From JABSOG01 sp047617105 (GTDB lineage Bacteria; Pseudomonadota; Gammaproteobacteria; Enterobacterales; Alteromonadaceae), in assembly GCA_047617105.1 (NCBI GenBank), contig JBLGCB010000002.1, positions 1-64,000 of the forward strand: DNA of 64,000 bases. Direction: 5' to 3'. The position numbers were made by a program, and so were the translations under genes. A model generated the notes under the pieces. That model was not told the origin of the DNA and searched no databases. It saw only the letters and a list, made by a program, of their open reading frames with translations. Shown one piece after another: positions 19,891-28,266 of this stretch; positions within the stretch are counted from its first letter, which is position 1, and each line of letters opens with the position of its first letter.

Positions 19891-20344
19891 TCAAGTATCA
19901 AACCTTTATAGGGAATAGTTACCCGCTTACTAAATTTCAAAGTATTCGCCCATTGCTAGCAAACTGCCTAACAAGACTCAGCCAAGAAGTGACAACTACC
20001 TTGGAAAACACAGACGCTGTCGCCTCGATAGCATCCATGTAATCGACTCAGCCTGCAAGTATCCAAAGCACAATCCCTCTACTGCCAAATTATCACAAAA
20101 AAACACCGATAAGAAAAACTCAAAACAAAGAGGCTGCGTATTTTCATGAAAATATGCAAAGGAAGTCGTTGATTTACTAAATTCGCCTCAAACTGGCCGA
20201 GAGAAAGCGAAGATCTAGGGTAGGGTATGACTTGTCTGGCTAAAGTAGTAACAACCTTCTAGTAGCAGATTGTTAAAACGAAACAAAGAATATGCACTAC
20301 CTACAAGAGCAGAATTAAAGTCAATAATATATAGGAACATTCGA
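19891..20344. other. Intergenic region with a large palindrome
   Basis: 454 bp with no convincing gene. It contains a near-perfect 24-bp palindrome (20135-20158, listed separately) and many short A-runs. A TTG at 20270 could extend the next gene upstream, but no ribosome site supports it. Confidence 0.4.
20135..20158. repeat. 24-bp near-perfect palindrome
   Basis: The core ATTTTCATGAAAAT is a perfect palindrome, extended by TGC.T and A.GCA arms to 24 bp with a single non-Watson-Crick pair (G20138/T20155, a wobble in RNA). It lies ~190 bp upstream of the small membrane-protein gene and could be an operator or hairpin. Confidence 0.5.
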
Positions 20345-20647
20345 ATGTTAAGTAAAGTTATATTGGTAATAAGCTTTTTAATTGGTCTCTCTCACCAGCA
20401 AATCACAAACTGGAAAAAAATATTGAATGGATTCTACAAATTCATACTCTTATTGACCGTCATTATGATAACGGGACTAAATACTCTCTACGCTTCCCAA
20501 CTCCCTTCAGGTTCAATCGAGTTAATCCTCAACAACCTTTACGAGCGTCAAGCCATTTATTTATTCGTTATAGGTATAGTGTTAATGTCATATCAAGTTG
20601 CTCTACTGGTTGTTGCAAATAGTTTATACAAGTCTCTGGTAGACTAA
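20345..20647 (+). CDS. Small hypothetical membrane protein
   Basis: 100 aa from the ATG at 20345, chosen because GGA lies 9 bases upstream; the frame is open back to a TTG at 20270. Three hydrophobic stretches are visible: VILVISFLIGLS (about 4-15), FILLLTVIMITGLNTLY (about 33-49) and IYLFVIGIVLMSYQVALLVV (about 70-90). The family is not recognised. Two hairpins follow the stop codon (20662-20676 and 20687-20714). Its role is unknown; the context is other small unknown genes. Confidence 0.5.
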   Translation: MLSKVILVISFLIGLSHQQITNWKKILNGFYKFILLLTVIMITGLNTLYASQLPSGSIELILNNLYERQAIYLFVIGIVLMSYQVALLVVANSLYKSLVD

Positions 20648-20686
20648 AGAGGAAGCAAAAAGGAAAGTGACTTTCCCATGATTTCT

Positions 20687-20714
20687 CTGCTCGCTTTGTG
20701 GCCACAGCGAGCAG
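20687..20714 (+). terminator. Strong hairpin after the small membrane-protein gene
   Basis: CTGCTCGCT (20687-20695) pairs perfectly with AGCGAGCAG (20706-20714) across a 10-base loop. A second small hairpin, GGAAAGT/ACTTTCC, lies at 20662-20676. There is no T-run after either, so they may be RNA 3'-end or processing structures instead of an intrinsic terminator. Confidence 0.4.
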
Positions 20715-20776
20715 AATTAGCCAATTGAATATGGTATTAACTCTAGGACAAACAAATCCCCCTCACACCCACACCA

Positions 20777-20824
20777 AAAGAATACTTATTCACCAAATAC
20801 ACACATACACAATATAAATGCACT
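20777..20824 (+). promoter_or_regulatory. Candidate pair of ArgR (ARG) boxes upstream of the arg operon
   Basis: 20777-20794 contains AGAATACTTATTCA, a palindrome (GAATA-CT-TATTC) close to the ARG box TGAAT-W4-ATTCA. A weaker second half-match ACAATATAAATGCA lies within 20807-20824. The centre spacing is ~30 bp, where ArgR pairs usually sit ~21 bp apart. The sites lie just upstream of a possible promoter for the leader ORF and argF'. Confidence 0.4.
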
Positions 20825-20850
20825 TTTTTTAGCTTTTTAATCTTTTTTGT

Positions 20851-20880
20851 TTGCATTGCCAAAATAACCATGTTAAAAAT
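20851..20880 (+). promoter_or_regulatory. Possible sigma-70 promoter of the arg leader transcript
   Basis: TTGCAT (20851-20856) and TAAAAA (20874-20879) are separated by 17 bp, about 40 bp before the leader ORF start and downstream of the ARG-box-like sites. Both hexamers match only partially. Confidence 0.28.
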
Positions 20881-20916
20881 AGCTCCATTGAAACAAGCAA
20901 CAGAGGCGAGGCTATT

Positions 20917-21048
20917 ATGATCAAGCGATTACAGACCAGCAAGCTAGACTCACTGACCATTATGGCCAGCCTTTGTGCGACCACTTTGATGATGCGCCGT
21001 CGCCATCACATCAAAGACAAAACAGGCTTAGCCGGGCGCAACGAGTGA
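20917..21048 (+). CDS. 43-aa putative arginine leader peptide
   Basis: A 43-codon ORF with a good ribosome site (GGCGAGG, spacing ~6) between ARG-box-like sites and a strong terminator, ending 137 bp before argF'. It carries three consecutive Arg codons (R27-R29, 20995-21003: cgc cgt cgc) in TLMMRRRHHIKDK, and a further Arg at 41. The product has no recognised family. Codons 39-40 (GCCGGG, 21031-21036) are an exact copy of the terminator's 3' arm and can pair with its 5' arm, so this RNA could switch between antiterminator and terminator depending on where the ribosome stalls. I infer a transcription-attenuation leader for arginine. The alternative is an ordinary small gene with its own terminator. 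Confidence 0.5.
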   Translation: MIKRLQTSKLDSLTIMASLCATTLMMRRRHHIKDKTGLAGRNE

Positions 21049-21080
21049 AGTAACAGATACACTCTACTGAAATTGCAAAA

Positions 21081-21107
21081 ACCCGGCCATAGCGCCGGGT
21101 TTTTTTA
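21081..21107 (+). terminator. Strong intrinsic terminator / candidate attenuator before argF'
   Basis: ACCCGGC (21081-21087) pairs with GCCGGGT (21094-21100) over a 6-base loop, followed by a run of T to 21106 and preceded by an A-run. It lies between the leader ORF and argF'. The 5' arm can alternatively pair with GCCGGG at 21031-21036 inside the leader ORF, and GGCGC at 21035-21039 can pair with GCGCC (20994-20998) in the Arg codons, giving a 1:2 / 2:3 / 3:4 arrangement. Confidence 0.85.
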
Positions 21108-21185
21108 TGGCTTTTTAACTCAGACAAACTAAAGTCATATGAATATCAGATAATCAACCATTAACAAGAAACAGCAGGAACTGCC

Positions 21186-22184
21186 ATGAAACATTTTATC
21201 ACCACCGCCGATTGGAGCCAGCAAGAACTTCAATCGATGATTGATACCGCCAATGAGTTTAAGCAAGGCGCACAAAGCGACGCCCTTAAAGGCAAGTCTG
21301 TGGCACTGATGTTTTTTAACCCAAGTCTGCGTACCCGCACTTCATTTGAGCTGGGTACTTGGCAAATGGGTGGCCATGCCATCGTACTCGAACCGGGCAA
21401 AAGTGCTTGGCCATTAGAATTTGAACTCGGCACCACCATGGACAGCACCGCCGAAGAACATGTGATTGAAGCAGCGCAAGTATTATCTAGATATTGCGAT
21501 TTGATTTGTGTGCGTGCATTCCCAGCCTTTATTGACTGGCAACAAGACCGACAAGATAGCATGATCAAGGCATTTGCCCAATATGCCACGGTGCCGGTGA
21601 TCAACATGGAAACCATCACCCACCCTTGTCAAGAACTGGCCCATATGCAGATGATTCAGCAAAACATCGGCAAGCCAAAAAACAAAAAATATGTCCTCAC
21701 CTGGACCTATCACCCTAAACCGCTCAATACCGCCGTGGCCAACTCATCGCTGCTGATTTCAACCAAATTTGGCATGGATGTGACCTTACTCTGTCCCAAC
21801 GAAAACTACCTATTAGACCCGCGTTATATGGAACTGGCCAAACACAATGCCGAGCAAAACGGCGGTAGCTTTAATGTCACCCATAACATCGATGAAGCTT
21901 ACGAAGGCGCAGATATCGTTTATGCCAAAAGCTGGGGCGCACTGCCATTTTTCGGCAATTGGGCACCAGAGAAAGAAATGCGCGAGCAATACAAACACTT
22001 TATTGTCGATGAAGAAAAAATGGCCAAAACCAATAACGGCCTGTTCTCTCATTGCTTACCACTGCGAAGAAATATTAAAGCCACCGATGGCGTGATGGAT
22101 GCCCCTTATTGTAAGGCCATCGACGAAGCTGAAAACCGTATTTATGTGCAAAAAGCCGTGATGAAGCAATTAGTGAACCAATAA
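21186..22184 (+). CDS. argF': N-acetylornithine carbamoyltransferase (Xanthomonas-type)
   Basis: 332 aa. It transfers carbamoyl from carbamoyl phosphate to N-acetylornithine, giving N-acetylcitrulline. The carbamoyl-phosphate loop is FFNPSLRTRTSFELG (residues 43-57), with HPCQELAH at 146-153. Features that separate it from ordinary OTCase are the AWPLEFELGTTMDSTAEEH segment (74-92), where the first Glu of EEH occupies the position that in the Xanthomonas enzyme favours acetyl- over succinyl-ornithine, and HCLPLRRNIKATDGVMD with K298 at the carboxylated-lysine position. The family match comes from my memory of the Xanthomonas enzyme. First gene of the arg operon; the pairing with argE and a fused NAGS/kinase supports the acetylated route. 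A strong terminator with antiterminator potential lies 80 bp upstream. Confidence 0.88.
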   Translation: MKHFITTADWSQQELQSMIDTANEFKQGAQSDALKGKSVALMFFNPSLRTRTSFELGTWQMGGHAIVLEPGKSAWPLEFELGTTMDSTAEEHVIEAAQVLSRYCDLICVRAFPAFIDWQQDRQDSMIKAFAQYATVPVINMETITHPCQELAHMQMIQQNIGKPKNKKYVLTWTYHPKPLNTAVANSSLLISTKFGMDVTLLCPNENYLLDPRYMELAKHNAEQNGGSFNVTHNIDEAYEGADIVYAKSWGALPFFGNWAPEKEMREQYKHFIVDEEKMAKTNNGLFSHCLPLRRNIKATDGVMDAPYCKAIDEAENRIYVQKAVMKQLVNQ

Positions 22185-22223
22185 ACAGAATTAACACCAA
22201 TTTTTAGTAGGAAAGAAAACGCT

Positions 22224-23471
22224 ATGAGCAACACCACAGCAGCACCAGACCTCACTCAAGACAAACAAGTCGTACTGGCATTCTCAGGCGGATTAGATAC
22301 CAGCTTCTGCGTACCTTACCTAATTGAACAAGGTTATAAAGTCACCACCATTTTTGTTGATTCAGGCGGTGTGAGTGAAGAAGAAAAGCAAACCATCGAA
22401 CAACGCGCCATGTCATTAGGTGCGGTTGCCCATAAAGAAGTCAGCATCGCCGCAGGATTGTGGCAACGGGTGATCACCCCGCTGATTCAAAGCGGCCAAT
22501 GGTATCAAAACCAATATCCTTTATTATGCTCAGACCGTTATTTGATTGTTGAAGCGGCACTGAAATTATGTGATGAACTGGGCACCAAAAACTTCTCCCA
22601 CGGCTGTACTGGCATGGGTAACGACCAAGTCAGATTCGATATGACCGTGCATTGCCTTGGCGACTACAACATTCTTTCACCAATTCGAGAAATTCAAAAA
22701 CTGACCGGCGAAGTGCGCGCTTATGAGCAACAATACCTGCAAGACAAGGGTTTCTCGGTCTCTAGCCAAGTCAGCCATTATTCAATTAACGAAAACCTGC
22801 TCGGTGCCACCATTTCGGGCTCTGAAATCGACCAATGGCAGCAACCAGCAGACGCCAGTTATGTATTAACACCTGCGCCTTCTTCACAAGCCGGTCTTGA
22901 ACCAACCACGTTGACCCTAGCCTTTAAACAAGGTGAACTGGTTGCACTGAACAACGACCCATTAAACGACAGCTATACTGGCGAACAGGTGATGCAGCAG
23001 TTGAACAAATTGGTCGGCAGTTATGGTATTGGCCGAGGTGTATATACCGGCGATACCACCATTGGTCTTAAAGGCCGCATCGTATTTGAAGCCCCGGCCA
23101 TCGCCGCACTTAACGCTGCCCATACCGCATTAGAGCAAGCGGTATTGTCCAAAGCACAAAATCGATTTAAAGCCACCATCGCCCAGAAGTGGACCGAGCT
23201 GGTGTATGAAGGTTTCTTCTATGAGCCGTTAAAATATGACCTCGAAGCGTTTTTAAGCTCTTCACAAACCCAGGTCACTGGCACCGTTACCTTAGAACTC
23301 AGTCAAGGCCAGCTACACGCCGTGGCAGTTGAATCTGACAATATTCTCAAAGACAGCGGTTCTGTTTATGCCCAATCGGCTTCGTGGAATATCGAAGAAG
23401 CACTGGGTTTCATCAAATTATTTGGCAAGTCGGCAACATTAGCGGCTAACCAACTCAAAGCAAAGAAGTAG
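22224..23471 (+). CDS. argG: Argininosuccinate synthase
   Basis: 415 aa. It couples citrulline and aspartate with ATP to form argininosuccinate. The N-type ATP-pyrophosphatase P-loop is intact: VVLAFSGGLDTSF (residues 16-28), with FSHGCTGMGNDQVRFDM further on. The C-terminal region includes SYGIGRGVYTGDTTIGLKGR and FYEPLKYDLEAFLSSSQ. It resembles the Xanthomonas-type branch more than the E. coli protein, in keeping with the rest of the operon; that is my judgement. The ribosome site TAGGAAAG lies just upstream, and it starts 39 bp after argF'. In this pathway it acts after argE removes the acetyl group. Confidence 0.93.
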   Translation: MSNTTAAPDLTQDKQVVLAFSGGLDTSFCVPYLIEQGYKVTTIFVDSGGVSEEEKQTIEQRAMSLGAVAHKEVSIAAGLWQRVITPLIQSGQWYQNQYPLLCSDRYLIVEAALKLCDELGTKNFSHGCTGMGNDQVRFDMTVHCLGDYNILSPIREIQKLTGEVRAYEQQYLQDKGFSVSSQVSHYSINENLLGATISGSEIDQWQQPADASYVLTPAPSSQAGLEPTTLTLAFKQGELVALNNDPLNDSYTGEQVMQQLNKLVGSYGIGRGVYTGDTTIGLKGRIVFEAPAIAALNAAHTALEQAVLSKAQNRFKATIAQKWTELVYEGFFYEPLKYDLEAFLSSSQTQVTGTVTLELSQGQLHAVAVESDNILKDSGSVYAQSASWNIEEALGFIKLFGKSATLAANQLKAKK

Positions 23472-23481
23472 GGCACGGCCA

Positions 23482-24609
23482 ATGACTCAAACAGCATTAA
23501 CGAATACCCTCGCCCATCTTGAGGCGTTGGTAAGCTTTGATACCCAAAACCCGCCAAGGGCAATCACCGTTGACAGCGAGATTTTCGCTTACCTTAAGCA
23601 ACAGTTGCCGGGTTTTGAACTCACCATGTTTGACGCTGGCGAAGGTTGCATCAGCTTGCTGGCCACCCGAGGCCAGCCAGAGGTCTTATTCAACTTTCAT
23701 ATTGATACCGTACCAGTCGCCCCTAACTGGTCAGTAGACCCCTTTACCTTGATTGTTGATGAAGAAAAAGCCATCGCTACTGCCATCGGTGCCTGTGATA
23801 TCAAAGGCGCAGCAGCGTGTATGTTATCAGCCGTCAGCAAGACCGACGGTGATGTCGCATTGCTATTTTCTTCTGATGAAGAACATGGTTCGAGCAAGGC
23901 CATCAAGTCTTTTTTGAGTCAATTGGCTGAAGTCGGCAACTTCAAAAAAGTCATTGTCGCCGAACCCACGATGGCCCAAGCAACCCTAGCCCATCGCGGT
24001 ATCATGTCTGCTAAGGGTTATTTTAGCGGTATTTCTGGTCATGCTTCAGAAGCCAGAGCGTTTAAAGACAGCGCCGTGCATAAAGCAGGCAAATGGATGG
24101 CATCAGCACTGGATTGGGTTGAACAACAAACCCACAGCTTTGACAGCCTCAGCGGTTTGCCGTTTAACATTGGCAAAATTGATGGCGGTATCAAAGCCAA
24201 CATGATCGCCGCCGATTGTGAACTGGCTTTTGGTTATCGACCCTTGCCGGGGCAAAATGCTGAACTGTTACTGGCTGAGTTACAACAACTCGGTGGTGAC
24301 GATTGTAAACTGGTGGCAGGTTTTCAGGGTCCAACCCTACCCGCTGCCAATCAAGATTTTGCCACTGCCATCGATAATGCTCAAGAACTGGCCCAATCGT
24401 GCGGTTTACCGATTGGCCAAGCAGTCAATTTTTGGACTGAAGCGAGTTTGTTTTCACAAGCCGGTTGCGCGACTTTGGTTTTTGGACCAGGTAATATCGC
24501 CCAGGCACATACTGCCGATGAATGGGTAGCACTGGAACAGTTACAGCAAGTTGAGCAGTGTTATTGTAATATCCTCTCGGGCGCTGCTCTGTCAGGCTTA
24601 GAAGGATAA
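23482..24609 (+). CDS. argE: N-acetylcitrulline / N-acetylornithine deacetylase (M20 family)
   Basis: 375 aa metallo-deacetylase. Seen: FNFHIDTVPVAPNW (His and Asp of the first metal site), GACDIKGAAACML (bridging Asp), FSSDEEHGSSKAIK (catalytic Glu pair), a dimerisation segment (AHRGIMSAKGYFSGISGHAS) and the distal metal His in GPGNIAQAHTADEW. Because argF' makes acetylcitrulline, this enzyme is predicted to act on N-acetylcitrulline as in Xanthomonas, giving citrulline for ArgG. It begins 10 bp after argG and ends 12 bp before the next gene. Confidence 0.88.
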   Translation: MTQTALTNTLAHLEALVSFDTQNPPRAITVDSEIFAYLKQQLPGFELTMFDAGEGCISLLATRGQPEVLFNFHIDTVPVAPNWSVDPFTLIVDEEKAIATAIGACDIKGAAACMLSAVSKTDGDVALLFSSDEEHGSSKAIKSFLSQLAEVGNFKKVIVAEPTMAQATLAHRGIMSAKGYFSGISGHASEARAFKDSAVHKAGKWMASALDWVEQQTHSFDSLSGLPFNIGKIDGGIKANMIAADCELAFGYRPLPGQNAELLLAELQQLGGDDCKLVAGFQGPTLPAANQDFATAIDNAQELAQSCGLPIGQAVNFWTEASLFSQAGCATLVFGPGNIAQAHTADEWVALEQLQQVEQCYCNILSGAALSGLEG

Positions 24610-24621
24610 AAGGAAAAAGTG

Positions 24622-25950
24622 ATGAAAACGAATCAACCCAAAGTCAAAGAGACCATTATTCAATTGTTGTCTAACCTGGGTAACCCTCAGGAAATTGACC
24701 AATATATGAAGCGTTTCGTCAACGCGGGTCAGGCGCATTTTGCGGTGATCAAAGTGGGTGGTGCGGTACTCGACAACGATTTAGACAACCTGTGTTCATC
24801 ACTGGCCTTTCTCGAACAAATCGGCTTATTCCCCATCGTGGTTCACGGTGCCGGGCCACAGTTAAGCAAAAACCTCGAGGCAGGCAATATCGAGTGCCAA
24901 TTTATTGAAGGACAAAGAGTCACCTCGGCGGCAGTATTAAGAGTCGCCAAGAAAACCTTTATTCAGCAAAATCTTAAATTAGCCAACAAATTGCAGGCAA
25001 TGGGGGTGAAAACGGCGTCAATTACCTCCGGCGTGTTTGGTGCGACATTAACCACCAATACCGAGCTTGGTTATGTCGGTGAAGTCAATAACATCGACTT
25101 AGAGCCGATTAATGCCGCCATTGATAGCGGTGCTATCCCCATTCTATCTTCACTGGCTGAAACAGATACCGGCCAATACCTTAACGTTAACGCCGATATC
25201 GCCACCAATCAGCTGGCTATCGCGTTAAAACCCTACAAAATTATCTTTTTGACTGAAACCGGAGGATTGCTCAATGAAGATGGCAAAATTATCTCCTCGG
25301 TCAATCTGGCCACCGATTACGATAGCCTGATGATGCAAGACTGGCTCAAAGGCGGCATGAAGCTTAAGATTCAGCAAGTGGCCGATATTCTTAGCCAACT
25401 GCCCGCCACCGCCTCAGTATCTATCACCACCCCAGCGCATCTGGCCAAGGAACTCTTTACCCACAAAGGTTCTGGCACCCTGCTGCGTAAAGGTGAAGCA
25501 ATATTCACTCATGTGGATAGTAAAAGCATCGAAAAACAACGATTGTCACATTTACTCGAATCAGGTTTTGATAAAGTATTAGACCTCGATTACTTCGAAA
25601 AAGCCCATATCCACAAATCCTATATTACCGGCTGTTACCGCGCCGCAGCGCTGATCACCTTACCTGAGGATGTGCCTAAAGATATTCCATTTCTCGACAA
25701 GTTTGTCGTTGCCGACGATGCCAAAGGCGAAGGTCTGGGTAAAACCGTGTGGCGTAAACTGGTTGAAGATAACCCCAAATTGTTCTGGCGCTGTCGCCCT
25801 GACAATACCATTAACGGCTTTTACTTTAAGCAATCCACCGGTTGTTATAAAACCGATGAGTGGACAGTATTTTGGTATGGGGTCAGTGATTATAAACAAA
25901 TCGCTGAATGCATCGACTACGCCCTAAGTAAACCGGCGACATTGAACTAG
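24622..25950 (+). CDS. argAB: Bifunctional N-acetylglutamate synthase/kinase
   Basis: 442 aa from the ATG at 24622, behind AGGA; a GTG one codon earlier is possible. Residues 1-285 form an amino-acid kinase domain (FAVIKVGGAVLDND, FPIVVHGAGPQLSKNLEAG, FLTETGGLLNEDG, GGMKLKIQQVADIL, SITTPAHLAKELFTHKGSGT). Residues ~290-440 are the GNAT/DUF619-type acetyltransferase domain found in XcNAGS/K and vertebrate NAGS (KSYITGCYRAAALIT, AKGEGLGKTVWRKLV, FWRCRPDNTINGFYFKQSTG). It carries out both the first and second steps of arginine synthesis, so no separate argA or argB is needed. This family is a known target of arginine feedback. The fusion is diagnostic of the Xanthomonas-type pathway. Confidence 0.93.
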   Translation: MKTNQPKVKETIIQLLSNLGNPQEIDQYMKRFVNAGQAHFAVIKVGGAVLDNDLDNLCSSLAFLEQIGLFPIVVHGAGPQLSKNLEAGNIECQFIEGQRVTSAAVLRVAKKTFIQQNLKLANKLQAMGVKTASITSGVFGATLTTNTELGYVGEVNNIDLEPINAAIDSGAIPILSSLAETDTGQYLNVNADIATNQLAIALKPYKIIFLTETGGLLNEDGKIISSVNLATDYDSLMMQDWLKGGMKLKIQQVADILSQLPATASVSITTPAHLAKELFTHKGSGTLLRKGEAIFTHVDSKSIEKQRLSHLLESGFDKVLDLDYFEKAHIHKSYITGCYRAAALITLPEDVPKDIPFLDKFVVADDAKGEGLGKTVWRKLVEDNPKLFWRCRPDNTINGFYFKQSTGCYKTDEWTVFWYGVSDYKQIAECIDYALSKPATLN

Positions 25951-25962
25951 TAGGTAAAATAG

Positions 25963-26946
25963 ATGACAAACAAATACACATTAGGGATCGTCGGTGCCCG
26001 AGGATACGTAGGCAAAGAGTTGCTCGCCTTAATTGCGTCACACCCACAAATTGAGGTGAGCTGGATAAGCTCACGCCAACTCAAAGGTCAATCGGCCAAA
26101 GAACTGGTCGACGCGTTGGCCGATATCACCGTAGAAGACTTATCACCACAACAAGTGGCGGCGAAACAAAGTGATATCGTGGTGCTGGCCTTACCCAATG
26201 GCCTGGCTGCGCCTTTTGTCGCGGCATTAGCAGATGTACCGCAGACTGATCTACCACAGACTAAAGTGATCATCGACTTATCTGCCGATTATCGATTTGA
26301 CCCAAACTGGACCTATTCGCTGCCAGAATTGGATGTTATAGAACCGTTCACTGCAAAAGCAGGCGCGGTGAAAATCAGCAACCCCGGTTGTTACGCCACC
26401 GCCATGCAATTGGCAATTGCACCACTCAAAGACCGCATTGTTGCCAGACCCAACTGCTTTGGCGTCTCTGGTTATAGCGGTGCAGGCACCAAACCTTGCG
26501 CCAACAACGATCCAGAAAACCTCAGCAATAACCTGATTGGTTACGGTTTGGTCGAACATATCCATGAACAAGAAGTCAGCGCCCGAATGCAGCAAGGTGT
26601 GTCATTTTCGCCTCATGTGGCAGAGTTTTTTCGCGGTATCAACATGACCATTCAGTTTGAATTTGACCAGCCACAAAACTCGGCAGATTTGCTGGCGCTG
26701 TTTAACGACTTTTATGCCAACCAGCCATTTGTCTCGGCGCAACAGGCTGTGCCGACCATCAAGCAAATCGTCAACACACCAAACTGCTTAATCGGTGGTT
26801 TTAGCGTCAGCAGCGACGGCTTACGGGCCACCATCATCAGTTGCCTAGATAACTTAACCAAAGGTGCCGCCACTCAGGCATTACAAAATATCAACCTAGC
26901 GTTAGCTTTACCATCAACGACAGGTATCACAGGAGAGAGAGCATGA
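25963..26946 (+). CDS. argC: N-acetyl-gamma-glutamyl-phosphate reductase
   Basis: 327 aa, NADPH-dependent third step. Seen: the N-terminal dinucleotide loop LGIVGARGYVGKELL, the thioester-forming C143 in ISNPGCYATAMQLAI, FGVSGYSGAGTKP, and HIHEQEVSARM / FSPHVAEFFRGI (catalytic His region). It starts 12 bp after argAB, and its last bases overlap the start of argH by 4 bp (ATGA), so the two are translationally coupled. No argD (acetylornithine aminotransferase) is present in the window; it must lie elsewhere. Confidence 0.93.
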   Translation: MTNKYTLGIVGARGYVGKELLALIASHPQIEVSWISSRQLKGQSAKELVDALADITVEDLSPQQVAAKQSDIVVLALPNGLAAPFVAALADVPQTDLPQTKVIIDLSADYRFDPNWTYSLPELDVIEPFTAKAGAVKISNPGCYATAMQLAIAPLKDRIVARPNCFGVSGYSGAGTKPCANNDPENLSNNLIGYGLVEHIHEQEVSARMQQGVSFSPHVAEFFRGINMTIQFEFDQPQNSADLLALFNDFYANQPFVSAQQAVPTIKQIVNTPNCLIGGFSVSSDGLRATIISCLDNLTKGAATQALQNINLALALPSTTGITGERA

Positions 26947-28241
26947 GCGCAGCACCCATTTGGCAAAAAAACAGCCAGAGCACCATAGATGAAACCATCA
27001 TGGACTTTATGGCCGGTGAAGACATCATTCTCGACCAGCAACTGATTCAATACGATATTCAAGCCAGTAAGGCCCATGTCAATGGCTTGCAGTCAGTTAA
27101 AATTCTCGGAGCGGAAGAAGCCAGCCAACTGATCAGCCAGCTTGACCAATTACAAGTTGAATTAAATGAAGGCAAGTTCGTACTCGACAACCGCTTTGAA
27201 GACTGTCATTCGGCGATTGAGTTCTACTTGGTAGAGAAGCTCGGCGAACTGGGGAAAAAAGTCCATACCGGGCGTTCGCGTAACGATCAGATCCTGGTCG
27301 CCACCCGACTTTATCTTAAAGCGTCATTACAGACGGCGATTGCGCATACCAAAGATTCTGTTAACGCCTGCCTTGACCAGGCAAAAGCCGGTGAAAGCAT
27401 TGCGATGCCAGGTTACACCCATATGCAACGGGCAGTGCCTTCCACCGCTGGCATGTGGTTCGCCGGTTTTGCCGAAGGTATGATTGACAACTTAATCACC
27501 TTAAACTCAACCCTGACGCTGATTGATGCTAACCCGCTTGGTACTGCCGCCGGTTACGGGGTTAACCTACCATTAGATCGAGGTTTAACCACCAAAGAAC
27601 TTGAATTCAGCCGAATGCAAATCAACCCAATTTACGCCCAAAACAGCCGGGGTAAATTTGAAGTGGCGATGATGTCGGCATTATCACAATGTATGCTTGA
27701 TATTCGTCGATATTGCTGGGATTTATCATTATTCACCACCCAAGAATTTGACTTCGTTAGCCTGCCAGATGAAATGACCACTGGCAGTTCAATTATGCCC
27801 AACAAACGTAACCCAGATTTGGTCGAACTGATGCGTGCCAGCTATGCCCCGGTGCAAGCGGCGATGATCGAACTGCAATCGCTGTTATCTTTGCCATCTG
27901 GCTACCAGCGTGACCTGCAATTGACCAAAGGCCCAGTATTACGCGCAGTGAAAACCGCATTGCAAACCATGATGCTGTTCCCACAGTTGGTGAAAGGCAC
28001 CACATTTAAAACCAAAGAACTGAACGAAGCGATTGATACGCCGATGTATGCCACTGATTTGGCGGTTGAACTGAGTGCTAACGGAATGCCGTTTAGAGAT
28101 GCTTATCAGCAGGTAGTTGAGCGTTATTCAGAGTTGGGTGACCGAACGCCAGCACAAAGTGTTGAAGCTCGAACTTCACCAGGTGCTTGTGCTGATTTAC
28201 GTTTGTGTTGTTTGCGTAAGCGGTTTGAAGCGTTAAGCTAG
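26943..28241 (+). CDS. argH: Argininosuccinate lyase
   Basis: 432 aa; it cleaves argininosuccinate to arginine and fumarate. Seen: EDCHSAIEFYLVEKLG, KVHTGRSRNDQILVATRLYL, GYTHMQRAVPSTAGMWF and the fumarase/lyase signature TGSSIMPNKRNPDLVELMR (near residue 282) with its catalytic Ser. It is slightly shorter than the ~455-460 aa typical of E. coli-type ArgH, as is common in this operon type. Last gene of the operon; a perfect 8-bp stem hairpin (28248-28266) follows the stop codon. Confidence 0.93.
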   Translation: MSAAPIWQKNSQSTIDETIMDFMAGEDIILDQQLIQYDIQASKAHVNGLQSVKILGAEEASQLISQLDQLQVELNEGKFVLDNRFEDCHSAIEFYLVEKLGELGKKVHTGRSRNDQILVATRLYLKASLQTAIAHTKDSVNACLDQAKAGESIAMPGYTHMQRAVPSTAGMWFAGFAEGMIDNLITLNSTLTLIDANPLGTAAGYGVNLPLDRGLTTKELEFSRMQINPIYAQNSRGKFEVAMMSALSQCMLDIRRYCWDLSLFTTQEFDFVSLPDEMTTGSSIMPNKRNPDLVELMRASYAPVQAAMIELQSLLSLPSGYQRDLQLTKGPVLRAVKTALQTMMLFPQLVKGTTFKTKELNEAIDTPMYATDLAVELSANGMPFRDAYQQVVERYSELGDRTPAQSVEARTSPGACADLRLCCLRKRFEALS

Positions 28242-28247
28242 ACTGTT

Positions 28248-28266
28248 GGGTGCGCCATGCGCACCC
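28248..28266. terminator. Perfect hairpin after argH
   Basis: GGGTGCGC (28248-28255), CAT loop, GCGCACCC (28259-28266). There is no T-run. GGGTGCGC-type palindromes are common dispersed intergenic elements, so it may be a repeat element rather than a true terminator. It overlaps the stop codon of the possible small ORF on the minus strand. Confidence 0.45.

Noticed and set aside
19300..20040. Integron attC-like sites around the small unknown genes
   Set aside because: I saw AAC-rich ends and related short sequences but no clear R/L box pairs (GTTRRRY...RYYYAAC) and no integrase in the window.
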